This document shows positions 35,686 through 46,700 of a stretch of DNA of 64,000 bases, one piece after another; the stretch's first letter is position 1, and each line of letters starts with the position of its first letter. Under the pieces are notes generated by a model. The model searched no databases and was not told the DNA's origin. It saw only the letters and a list, made by a program, of their open reading frames with translations. A program made the position numbers and the translations under genes. Origin of the DNA: Enoplolaimus lenunculus (Eukaryota; Nematoda; Enoplea; Enoplida; Thoracostomopsidae); the NCBI GenBank assembly GCA_030248215.1, contig JASANG010002785.1, positions 96,724-160,723 of the forward strand, written 5' to 3'.

Positions 35686-36267
35686 GTTATAGGGAACAAC
35701 GCGTAACCCACCGGTGATTTGAAAATTAGAAAACGTTCCGATTGCTGAAAATTGACCCATTTACGAACTTAGTTTGCCCAATTAAAACGATATCCACAGA
35801 TATCTTATCTGTTTGCCTGATCACAAATGATAATACCACGTATTAAAAATACTCAAAACATTCATAGTAGAACTCGAAAAACAAGATTGAAAAATAAAAC
35901 CAAAAAAGATAATCTTATTTCTCAAAAATTGTTGTTCAAAAACTTGCTCGTTTATAAAATTTGACAAATAAAATATTTCTACTAAAAATTTAGGAACATT
36001 TCATCAGATGAAGCCCATTTATAGCTCACAATGCCTGTGTTTATGTTATCAAACAAAGATTTTTTAAGATTTTTTCAAAACTAATACTTTACGCAATTTT
36101 AAAGTATGTAAATATTGACATTACTATAATAACCAGAAAATAATTACATAGCTAGCACAGAATTCTAGTTTTAGTATTCTGTTGCTAAAAAAATTAGGGG
36201 GGGTTAGAATATATACCACCTTTAGACAACACGGTATCGTTGTATTAAGAACTTTTTCCGTTATGCA
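35686..36267. other. Intergenic AT-rich stretch, nothing recognised
   Basis: No element or gene recognised. An F1 core fragment (four CTTAGG hexamers) follows at 36268-36370. Confidence 0.4.
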
Positions 36268-36392
36268 TCGGCTTGGTTTTTGCTTAGGCTTAGGCTTAGG
36301 CTTAGGCTTAGACTTACGCTTAATAGTAATGGGCTCATTTATATGCTTAGGCTTTAGGCTTAGGTATTTCCTGCATTCTGAGCGTGGTCACA

Positions 36393-36681
36393 ATCAGGGT
36401 GTAACCGGATATCCGTTTCCGGTAAAAACCGGTATCCGTTTCCGTTATAGAAATACTGGAAATTCGTTTATTTTTGCGTTCAAAATTAGTTATAAATTAC
36501 TTAAATTTACATTCATTTATCTTCAAAATTTCGGTTGCATTTGACATTTTTTCCAAAATTTTTAACAGTCTGGTTAACATTTGCACCGTCTCAATTGTGT
36601 TACCAGAAAAATAAAACCTCTTTGAAACTTATATACTCAAATATCTGTTTCCGTTATTTTTACTATCCGTTTACACCCTTT
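36393..36681. mobile_element. F6 element
   Basis: Left CAGGGTGTAACCGGATATCCG with repeated CCGGTATCCGTTTCCG; right TATCCGTTTACACCCTTT. Inverted ends, AT-rich centre. Confidence 0.8.
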
Positions 36682-37231
36682 CAAATATTTGCCGTTTCCG
36701 AAAACCTTTTGTTTATTTTACTGTTATCATTACTTGGATACTGCTTTGGGTACATTTTTCTGTTTGGATCATGGTAACAATTTTTATCCTGGTTATTTGC
36801 CAATCCGACCCCTGTCCCTGAGTTTGAAAGCAATCCTAAGCTGTTCAATACGATGTAGTTGCGTGCAAAGCGCACCGCGTTTTTAGCACCAAATCGTTTT
36901 TGTAATTTTATCTAGAAACAGTGTTGTTTACTGTTTTAGCTGTTTAGGCACACCCCCATCGCTCCGGTCTTGTTGTTTACAAAACTGGCACAAAACACCG
37001 CCTTGTTGTTCTTTTACGCCTAATGGCCAAAGTTTTTTTGTTAGGTTTCAGGTTGAAAATGGAAAAATTTTCAATAACTGCCATATTTAACAAATAAAGA
37101 ATTAATATGGTTTAACCGAATTTTATTAAGCATAAAATTAATTTTTCTCTGAAAATATTGCGTGGGAAAAGTTTCGTGGGCGGATAATAGAAGCATTTGT
37201 TTCTTTGGTGAGACAAAAAAATCCTATTTTG
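36682..37231. other. Intergenic stretch, nothing recognised
   Basis: No element or gene recognised. Confidence 0.4.
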
Positions 37232-37349
37232 GTCAGATCTGCGGAACTGCAATAGAGTATGCTTTAGACTGATTTTTGTTTAATATGTTTATGCTTAGAA
37301 ATTTGCTTATACTATTACAGTTACGGTCTCGTTTAAAATACATCGGCCC
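37232..37349. mobile_element. F1 MITE, degraded
   Basis: GATCTGCGGAACTGCAATAGAGTA, little of the hexamer core left, CTATTACAGTTACGG...ATACATCGGCCC. Confidence 0.65.
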
Positions 37350-37473
37350 ATACATTTAAAGTTTAGCATTTGGTAAACATAGAAACAGATATGTATAAAC
37401 ATTTGTGTGGGTGGAAATTCTTTGATTATATTACTGTTTTGTGAAAGTAAACTTAAAAACTATTCAAAACTTT

Positions 37474-37725
37474 GGCCAATATAAAGAACAGGGTCGGAAC
37501 AGTATTATGAGCATATTCCTATGCCTAGGCCTAAGCCTGAGGCTAAGCCTAAGCGGGTAAAAATGAGCATATTCCTAAGCCTAAGCCTAAGCGTAATTTT
37601 AAAGCGTAAGTGTGATCCAAATCCTAAGCCTAAAGCCTAAGCCAAGCAAAAAATTGATCTAAAAGCTAAAGCTTGCTTTTTTCTAGTCCCACAAAAACGT
37701 TCCGCCCCTGATGTTTACATGGGCC
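37474..37725. mobile_element. F1 MITE, complete, 8-bp TSD
   Basis: GGCCAATATAAAGAACAGGGTCGG to CGTTCCGCCCCTGATGTTTACATGGGCC. The core has about 15 CCTAAG-type hexamers in two blocks split by AATGAGCATATT. Flanks AAAACTTT and AAAACGTT match at 7 of 8. Confidence 0.93.
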
Positions 37726-37862
37726 AAAACGTTTATGCTATTCACAGCTAAAATAGTAAACAATGGCTGGGTTTCTGAAATCTTCCGTTAAAAGTATTTC
37801 GGGCTTCAGTAATTGCTCAATCGCTGATTTAAGTAATTACTTTTTCGCGACCTTACCTGACA

Positions 37863-38131
37863 GTGAGGTTGTGTTTAGATGATTGTCCGCACTATAACGT
37901 ATATACTGGTTATATCGAAGGTACACAAGGTCTGTGGGTAACTAAAAAGATATATTGTGATTGGACGAACCATCACCTAAAACACGATTCCAATTTGTTG
38001 GTTGGCCCCCAATTCCAGCCAGTTGTGCTAGGTGACCGGTTTACCTCTGGCCGCAAACGTGACGGAGCGATTCACAGAATTTGTACAAATAGTAACAAAC
38101 TAGTCTGCCAGCATTGCGCAATGCACAAAGT
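37863..38131 (+). other. Possible plus-strand exon, unrecognised, Cys-rich
   Basis: An open frame of about 90 codons (CLDDCPHYNVYTGYIEGTQG..., later CTNSNKLVCQHCAMHK) follows TTACCTGACAG and ends at AAA|GTAAGC. Composition is not repetitive and six Cys are present. No family recognised, no partner exon found. Confidence 0.3.
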
Positions 38132-38545
38132 AAGCGAAACCACAAAAATTCCCTTGCAAATGTTCTTTTCATAAAACCGTCACGCGTATTTCTTAAGAAA
38201 TTATTGGAAATAAAGTAATGCATGGAAAGTTGCCCAAAATACGTGCGTGGCGCGTTCCAGCTTTAATATATAGATTATAACAATTGTTTTGCAATAAATA
38301 TTACTTGTTAAAAATTTGACCAATTACGTAAAGTAGTGTTTTTATTAAACAACATAACAAAGTACTTTTGGCACTGTAATATTCGCATTGGTGCTAACGT
38401 ATACGTTGTACTAGCAGGTGCAAACGGAGGTGAAAAAACCGGAGCCGGAAATTAAATTTTGCCACATCCGGAGAGCAGGAAGTGAAATAAAATTAGGCCG
38501 CAAAAATAATGTTGAATTTGCAAAATTTAGCAATAATTTAAAAAG
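38132..38545. other. Intergenic AT-rich stretch with F6-like fragment
   Basis: 38418-38480 has AGGTGCAAACGGAGG...ACCGGAGCCGGAAATT...CATCCGGAGAGCAGG, an F6 end-like piece. Rest unassigned. Confidence 0.4.
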
Positions 38546-38730
38546 TACACTGCATAAAAAGATGAGTCAAATTGACTCTCTCTGAAATAGGCTTTTCGGG
38601 ACTACACAAACTGAGTCAAATTCGACTATTTGACTCCTACGCAGTCGAATTTATTTGATTGTGTTTCTGTAGTCCGGAAAAGCCTATTTCGGAAAGATTC
38701 ACAATTTGACTCACCATTTCTTGCAGTGTA
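38546..38730. mobile_element. F4 palindromic MITE, complete
   Basis: TACACTGCATAAAAAGATGAGTCAAATTGAC at left, TCACCATTTCTTGCAGTGTA at right. Arms carry GAAATAGGCTTTTCGGGACTACACAAACTGAGTC and its inverse. Non-coding. Confidence 0.88.
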
Positions 38731-38904
38731 TTGTCACAAAATCGTTCATAAGCTTCATTTTTTAGAAAATCTGTGCTGCTAAAAATTTCAAAATTGGCCT
38801 CAAGTCAGTAATTAACTCGCTCAAGAGCATAAACTTTATAAAAACACGAAAACGATTACAGAATTTCCGGAAAACTCAAGCGGAATTGGAACCGACCTGC
38901 AGCC

Positions 38905-39060
38905 AGAAGAACCCAAGAAGAGGCTCAGCCCTCTCCTGAAGGAATTTTGGACCCATCAAGAAAAATTTTTAACCTTGCTTGTACGCCGTCAAAAACCACT
39001 GTACGCCCGTCGTGAAAAAATGTTTAGCTTTCCTTGTAAATTGAGCTGGCTACGGTACTG
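38905..39060. repeat. F3 MITE-like copy
   Basis: GGCTCAGCCCTCTCCTGAAGG, AACCTTGCTTGTACGCCGTCAAAAACC and TGAGCTGGCTACGG blocks. Confidence 0.75.
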
Positions 39061-39089
39061 AACCCGAGGTCGATTTGTTACCCGGAGCT

Positions 39090-39572
39090 TGAGGTAAACG
39101 TCCGGTTGTACCCCGGTATTTGGCTCAGCGTACTGCATATCCGGTTCCGGTTTAATATCCGGCAAAAACTGATATCCGGTTCCGGTATCCGGTATAAATC
39201 TACCGCCGGATACCGGATATTTACGGTTGTGCTGAATATCATAAACTGCTTTATACAATACAGCGTCTACAACATTTAGTTGCGATTACATTTCTGGGCA
39301 AGCCAAGAAACGCAAGTTTTGATACGTTTTCAGCTACTTTTAACTTATGTAAGCGAGCAAGAGTTAAACGCATTTTTTGCATTAAATAATTTCAATTTAT
39401 CAGCAGCAGTTATGAACTGTATAACAGACGAATCCTTTCACCAGGCTAAAATACTGCGGAAAAATTATTTTATCATATACAATATGAGGTATCCGGTTTC
39501 TGTCCTGCTAAAAATTTCAATATCCGTATTCGGTTCTAGTATCCGGTAAATTAATATCCGATCGCACCCTGA
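39090..39572. mobile_element. F6 element(s), probably two overlapping copies
   Basis: Left CGTCCGGTTGTACCCCGG and a 100-bp stretch of ATCCGGTTCCGGTATCCGG type; right end TAATATCCGATCGCACCCTGATT. A second CCTGATTAGG...TATCCGTTTCCGG starts at once after it. Confidence 0.75.
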
Positions 39573-39919
39573 TTAGGTTGTATATCCGTTTCCGGTAGAA
39601 ATCGTAAGTTTTTCGTTTTCGTTATGCAATCATCGAACATTGCACTATTTTAATGCTTATAGCTAGTTTATATTCCAAGACAGCGGACGCCTTAACTTGT
39701 GTTATATTTTACGGTAATTCATTGTGTCCGTGTGTTTTCATAACAAACCCTGAATCAAACGCTTGAGCTTAGGCCTTCGCTAAGGCTTACATTTAGGTAA
39801 AGACTTATATATCTCTATTTTTAGGTTGGAAAACCTAATCTTAAATTTATAAGCTTAGCTTGTAATATTTATTCAATACATGCGTTCAATGTGTTATCGG
39901 ATACAAAAACCTTTATTCC
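39573..39919. other. Intergenic stretch, nothing recognised
   Basis: Contains a weak F1 core fragment near 39760-39850. No gene. Confidence 0.4.
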
Positions 39920-40078
39920 GGCCCGTAGTTAACCGAGGCCCAGAGGCTGGCTCAGCCCCTCTGAAAAAATTTTTGGCCCCAAAAATTTTCAACTTTGCTT
40001 GTAAGCCAACGAAGGCTCTTTGTATGCCCTTCTTGAAAAATGTTTTGGTCCCCCTAGCAAAGTGAGCTGGCTGAGGGC
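39920..40078. repeat. F3 MITE-like copy, about 250 bp past the cuticlin poly(A) signal
   Basis: GGCCCGTAGTTAACCGAGG, GGCTCAGCCCCTCTG, CTTGCTTGTAAGCCAACGAAGG, AAAGTGAGCTGGCTGAGGGCC. Confidence 0.8.
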
Positions 40079-40328
40079 CTGAACATATTAATTAAGTGGT
40101 AGGCATACCTCTCGAATACATTGTATTACTGTTCAAATAGCAATATTCACCATTCTTCAACAATAGCATCACTCGATTGACACTGAACTCGAGTTTCACT
40201 TGCTAGCTCCAGTTATATTCGCTCCTTTTGAATCAATGTTATCCCGTCACTTCACAGGGGGTTGTCTTTGAAAAGTTTAAAAGAGCAACAGTTCGAGGGG
40301 TGGTTCGTACCATCCCCGTTTTCCGCAG

Positions 40329-40334
40329 TTTATT
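40329..40334 (-). terminator. Poly(A) signal of the cuticlin gene
   Basis: AATAAA on the minus strand, about 50 nt after the TGA stop at 40384-40386. Confidence 0.7.
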
Positions 40335-40383
40335 GCACTAAAATCATTCCACTAAGCCACGCGTCCCACCGCGACGGCTGGGA

Positions 40384-40721
40384 TCACGATTTCCGCCGCA
40401 ATATATACATGGTGCCTGCCAGCATAACACCGACAGTCAAAATTGCAGTACTAATCGCAACCAGCAATCCGAATCCAGCAACCGACAGGCAAAGTTGGCT
40501 AAGTTGATTGGTAGCAGGCAAAAAGTTGCGTATCGATAGTACGCCGTCGAATAGATTCCCACGCTCTGGCGAATTCCCACGCTCGCGAGTATTCTCACGC
40601 TCTGTAGCGTGGGAATTTAGGAATGCATCAGCAGTGTTGACGTCATCGAATGAACCAGTTTGTTGCGCAGCGTGACCGTTCAGCCAGTCTTGTGCACTTA
40701 GCGATTCAAGGGCTGCGAGTT
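40384..40721 (-). CDS. Cuticlin exon 9: linker, membrane helix and stop
   Basis: 338 nt after GTTTCAG. An acidic and polar linker with the small repeat ERENTRERGNSPERGN is followed by a helix of about 30 hydrophobic residues (GFGLLVAISTAILTVGVMLA) and the short basic tail RRKS, then TGA. Confidence 0.92.
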
Positions 40722-43700
40722 CTGAAACAAACACAGTAATAGAGTTGTCAAAAAGGTACTGAATCGAAATAGTTTGTACGCAGCTGTTAACTTCAATTCT
40801 CATGAATGGCACACAATACCTTGGGCCCAAATATCGAAACACTAATCTGGCGACCTATCAAAATCAAGCTAAAATCTTCGGTTATGGATGTCGCTAAAGG
40901 GATTAGGGGTCAAATCACCTTTGGTGAATTTTGGTTAGACGTTTTTAGGAACCGTTTCAGTTGGTAATCTTTACAGTAACCCCAATCCCACCTTTTACAG
41001 AACGTATTAACCGATGCTGTCAAAAAATGAAAGACTATAAAAACTACTAACCGCTAGCTCTGATGCCGCTATCTAAATCAACTACAGTAATCCGCGGTGC
41101 CGATATTTCCCAGTCTGCTGCGGTCGCACCGGACTTGGATCCTTTTGTTGGACCGTCGGGCGTCCGTGATGAGGTGTCATTTTCAGGCGTTAAACGGCTG
41201 ACCATACGTGCCACTCGAGCGCGTGCACGAATTGCACAATTTGGTGGCTTAAAAGTGTACGCCAATGATATGACAATAATGTTTTGATACAGACTCCAAA
41301 CAAATATATATGTCTTGAATTCCAGATTTTTTTCTAAAACTTTTCAGAAATATGTGTCTAAAATTTATCATATTTAAAAGTGTTAAATTTAACACTTTGT
41401 TTTATAACGAATTAAAACAAATATTTTTGACATATACATGCCCGTAGCCAGTTCATCTGGCTGGGGCGCTGAAAATGTGTTTCAGCAGAGGCATTTAAGT
41501 GTTTTCAATGAGTTACAACCAAGGTTGAAAACTTTCTAGGGGAGCCCAAAATTTTTCAAGGGGGGGGGCTGAGCCCCCTCCCTGGCCCACCTTGGCTGCG
41601 GGCCCAGACATATAAGACAAATAAGTCTGAAGTATAAGACTTTTTAGTTGTCAAATACACTTTAGCTATCTTTGTAACAAATGTTGATTTCCAGGCTAGT
41701 TTTTCGCCAATAGGCCCTTAATATGTTAATTCACCATAGAAGCTCATGTAAGAAATAGCAGTGTCAGTCTAGGTAGGAACCGGGACTTCAGACCTTTCTA
41801 CTATTAGCAGCTGGAAAAGCGGGCTACGGGTGGTTTCGAACTAACGACGTTTTGCGTGTCAGGCAGACGCTGTTACCACTGTGCCACGTAGCCCGCCTGA
41901 CCAACTGCATTTTTCGTCGACTATATGTGTGGACTGTATGCTCCCGGCAAGCATACTACACAATGTGCATTGCGTATATATTGCATATGCACCAGGACAA
42001 GCATGTCTCACATGTGTACAAGCAGCTAATGACATCTTGTGAAGTTAATATAAAAACCAAGAAGTAAGTAATTCAAATTCAGCAATTTTGGAAATTAGAA
42101 GAAAAAATTCTAGAAAAAAAGTGACTAAATTTACTTGAGTAGAATTAAATAATGCTTCCCCAATTATGGTATCAAGTCAACTTTTCTACCATTTGTTGAA
42201 GCTGGTCGGTGGCTTAACTTGAACTCTAAATTCAACTACAGCAATTCGCTGCTATGGCAATTAATACCGAAAATTATTTGAATAATATTTGCTGCAAAAT
42301 TTTGCTATTTTGAAATTGAATTATAGCATCGCCTTTGGCGTGCGCTCTGTAAGTAGGGCTGTTTGTGAAGCACCGAAGCTTACCGTGGCACTTGTTCAGT
42401 TTCCTTCCACAAAACGTCCCTCTACCACATACTGACCTTAACGTAAGCCTTAACTTAAGCCTAAGCCTTAGCTTAAGTTTAAGCACATGACATTTTGTAA
42501 TAATGAAAACGACTCCGAGAGGTTGGTAACATTCGCCTTAAATTAAACACATGTGTTTGGGCTGGGAATAAATCAAGTACCCTAACCGGGCCAATATAAA
42601 GAACAAGGGCGGAACAGTATTATAAGCATGTTCCTAAGCCTGAGCCTAAGCCTAAGTCCAAGCGTAAAAATCAGCATATTCGTAAGCCTAAGCCTGAGCC
42701 AAGCAAAAAATTAGTCTAAAGCTTAAACTTACTCTATTGCAGTCCCACAGAAAACCATTCCGCCCCTGATCTTTACATGGGTCACTTACCGTAACCCCTT
42801 GACATCCGCCGGCAGCAGTAACACAAATTCCAATAGCGCATTGGTAAACTTATTCTATTGCAGTCCCACAGAAAACCATTCCGCCTCTGATCTTTACATG
42901 GGTCACTTACCGTAACCCCTTGACATCCGCCGGCAGCAGTAACACAAATTCCAATAGCGCATTGGACTTAAAACCATTCCACTTCTATCCACCACACCAC
43001 TGACATCCGCCGGCAGCAGTAACACAAATTCCAATAGCGCATTGGTAAACTTATTCTATTGCAGTCCCACAGAAAACCATTCCGCCTCTGATCTTTACAT
43101 GGGTCACTTACCGTAACCCCTTGACATCCGCCGGCAGCAGTAACACAAATTCCAATAGCGCATTGGAAATCCAGCGCCGTTCTGTCAGCGAATTTAAACA
43201 CATGAGATTCAACATGGGCGACCATGAAGCTATCGTAAGTCAAATCGTTAATAATTACAGGATCAATTGAACACCTGAAGAACAGAATCACACTTACCGC
43301 CGTGGTTGGGTTGAAAACGTTGGGCAATGAAAAGAACGGGGGTGGAACTTTATCCTAAGCCTAAGCCTAAACCTAAGCGTAAGAATGAGCATATTCCTAA
43401 GCCTAAACCTAAGCGTAAGAATGAGCATATTCCTAAGCCTAAACCTAAGCGTAAGAATGAGCACATTCCTAAGCCTAAACCTAAGCGTAAGAATGAGCAT
43501 ATTCCTAAGCCTAAACCTAAGCGTAAGAATGAGCACATTCCTAAGCCTAAACCTAAGCGTAAGAATGAGCACATTCCTAAGCCTAAACCTAAGCGTAAGA
43601 ATGAGCATATTCCTAAGCCTAAACCTAAGCGTAAGAATGAGCATATTCCTAAGCCTAAGCCTAAACCTAAGCGTAAGAATGAGCATATTCCTAAGCCTAA

Positions 43701-46700
43701 ACCTAAGCGTAAGAATGAGCATACTCCTAAGCCTAAACCTAAGCGTAAGAATGAGAATATTCCTAAGCCTAAACCTAAGCGTAAAGAATGAGCATATTCG
43801 TAAGCCTAAGCTTAAAAGCCTAAGCCAAGCAAAAAAATCGTCTAAAGCTTAACCTTACTCTATTGCAGTCCCACAGAAGAACTCTCCGTCCCTGATCTTC
43901 ACATGGGCCAAAACGTTCAAGGCGTCAGGAAATCATTTTAAGCTTGGCGCTAAACTTCCGATGACGTCCGGCGCAGTCCGTTCCCGTTCGTCACCGTCCG
44001 ACACCGGTCGTTACTGTACAGTATCGGTCGCGAAATACTCTCGTTCGACACCGTATAGTGACGCACGGTGACGGACCAAGCGACCAATCATAGAGTTTGA
44101 AACCCGAAACGGAGAGAAATCTGTTTAAAAGGACCGTAAACTCAACGCTGATAGGCCGAAAGTTGGCTAAATTTGCTTCAAAAATTTAGGCCAATCAGCC
44201 AATCATTGTAAGCTTAATTCAAGAATCTTTCGCAGCGTTTAGGATTTCCTATGAATAATTGTGTGTCTGTAACGCGTTTGACCGTTTGTACCGTAATGGA
44301 AAATTTACCAGGAATATTGAAACCCTATCGGTACCTTGAACCTTTTGTGTGAATCCGGAAGCATTTTTGGTACTTGTTGTTTGGCAATGGCGTGCCCGAA
44401 GACAGAGGGGGCAGGGCGGGCTCAGCTTTCATGATAAAATTTTGCACCCGCCTAGAAAGTTTTCAACCTTGCTTACAAGTCATCAAAACTCCTGTATACC
44501 CCTCCTGAAAATTATTCAGTCCCCTTAGTAAGGTTAGCTGGCTACGGGCCTGATTAAATAGCGTTTACTAAGAATACTGCTTTAAACCAGTAACCAAAAC
44601 ACAAAATACAATCTGAAACCAGAACATCCTTCCTGGGTAGGAGGTCCTGCAGCCTTGCAGGAGAGCGGTTTCAAACCGGAGTCCATACCCTCTGTCGTCA
44701 ATCAACTGGACTTTTTGACCTCTTCCATCGTCAACATAACAGGAGTGAACCAGTAGACCAAACATTTCTAGAATAAATAAACTAAATTCCTACGTCCGTA
44801 TTCTCAAATGTGTGTAGCACCTATCCCCATTTGGTGATAGTTCATCTAAAAGTTTGAAACCAGCGCATGGTGAGGTTCGAAACTCAGCATATTATAGTTT
44901 TTGTTTGCCTTACTTCTGTACCAATTTTGAGATCTGCAATCGGATATGGTCGTTGCTGATAGATGCTATACGCATTTAAAAATATGGTTCCTAAACCTAA
45001 TTCCTTGACGGCGTATGCGAGAACTCGTTTGAGTCAAATATGGTTTAGAGCCAGTATCCTCAAATGTGTGTAGCATCTATTATCAGTTAGTAATAGGTTT
45101 TGTAACTTTTAAACCAGTTAATTAATGTCTAAAAAAATTTTGCCTTCTCATATTAATATTTTCTATTTTGTCTGTTAGTTTCAAGCTTAGAGTCGAACGG
45201 CAGTTTCTTGGAAAGAGTCAGAAACATTTACCAGCTTTCAGCTATAGGAGCTTGAGGCTCGAGCTCAAAGGGGCTCTTTTGTGTTTTGAAGATACCGTAC
45301 AGTGTGCTGTTTCTTGTGTAACAGTTAGCAATTAAGTTGCTCATAGTATACTCTATGCGAAAAGGAGTTAAATAACCCTATGGTATCTACTTAAATCAGT
45401 TGCGTAATGCTTGCAAAAAGCATGGTGAATCTAGCATTACAGGAGTGCGATTGCAAAGAACGTAAAACATACCATCGTTATCAGACTTGCACTCCCATCG
45501 ATGATACACCTGTTCGCCAACCTGAACATACTTGACCTGTGGGCCGTCAGGAGTACCCCTCCGGATTGAATATTCGCACACTGGCATTGAAGCGGATGCG
45601 ATGAGCTCTGTTGTTTCAGGCATACTAAAAAACCTTACAGGAGTGTCTAAATACAGTAACAGGAGCCGTAGGACGGACGTTCCGGAAGGTATGGCCTCTC
45701 TCCATAAAAATGTTACCCTCCTAGATAACCTTGAGCCCGTTGTCACGCGATTCGAACTTCTTGTACGCCACTTTCAAAAATTTTCGTTCTTTCTATCTTT
45801 TTGAGTTAGCTATGGGTTTGAGGGAGGTGACACTATAAGTCAAAGGATGTTTATGAGCTTTCAGTTAACGGTTAATCCATAGACAGTTGAAGGATCAAAG
45901 GAAAAAGTATTTAATCATTACCCAATGATTCCTTTATCACAGTTGTGTCGCAAAAAGCCAAACGCAATTTTAATACGAAATGTTATACAATATTTTCGTT
46001 TTTAGCCCTAATCGAAGATTAGGGGCCACGGGCGTGGCTTGGGCAGCCCCTATTTTGGATCCACTAGTGAAGATTGCTAATGTATAGAATAAACCGTACA
46101 CGCAAACACCCTTACGCTATGAATCAACTTTGCTTTTCAGCCTAAGCCTCGAAAATGACCAGAACTGATACTTGTGTCACCAAAATTCAGTCTACACTCG
46201 AGAGGTTAATTCCTGTAGTAACCTGAATAAGACCGTGGTCTCCATTTTGAGTAAGGTTAAAAATAAATAACAGTCCGTAACCGAATAACATAGCGTGTAC
46301 CCTCGGTAAGAGACAAGTAAATATCAGTCCCCCTCTTCGTATTCAGGTCACTACAGTACACTGGTTTAAAAGTTACAACAGCTATCACCAACTGATAATA
46401 GATGCTACACACATTTGAGAATACTGACTCTCTCTCTCAAACCATACCTGACTCCAATTTCTGCTGTGACTGTCTTGTCAGCTTCCATGTAGAAGCATCG
46501 AATTCGATACGCTCGATCAACTTTGGTAATAAAATACTGATGAAAGCTGATCACAGCGGTGAATTCAACAGAAACTCCGGACGGATTAATCTGAAACTCA
46601 CCCGAGCGGTTATGAAGCAGATCCCAATGAACACACTCGAGTTGAACAATTTCCGGTGGCAGGGCAAAAGGTGATCTGGGTGGGCAGGTAGATTTTTCTA

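Noticed and set aside
13101-40383. LTR retroelements, Polintons or LINE reverse transcriptase
   Set aside because: No long terminal repeats, polymerase, integrase or capsid-like frames were recognisable anywhere in the window.
41805-41890. Functional tRNA-Val
   Set aside because: Anticodon and T stems have mismatches and the flank is shared with another repeat copy.
42790-43045. Extra cuticlin exons
   Set aside because: These copies lack a 3' splice site and the first two thirds of exon 7; they are duplicated exon ends inside the intron.
43327-43852. Open frames of NEHIPKPKPKRK or LSLNLSVRM repeats
   Set aside because: They follow from the 36-bp array in an F1 element; several frames on both strands are open.
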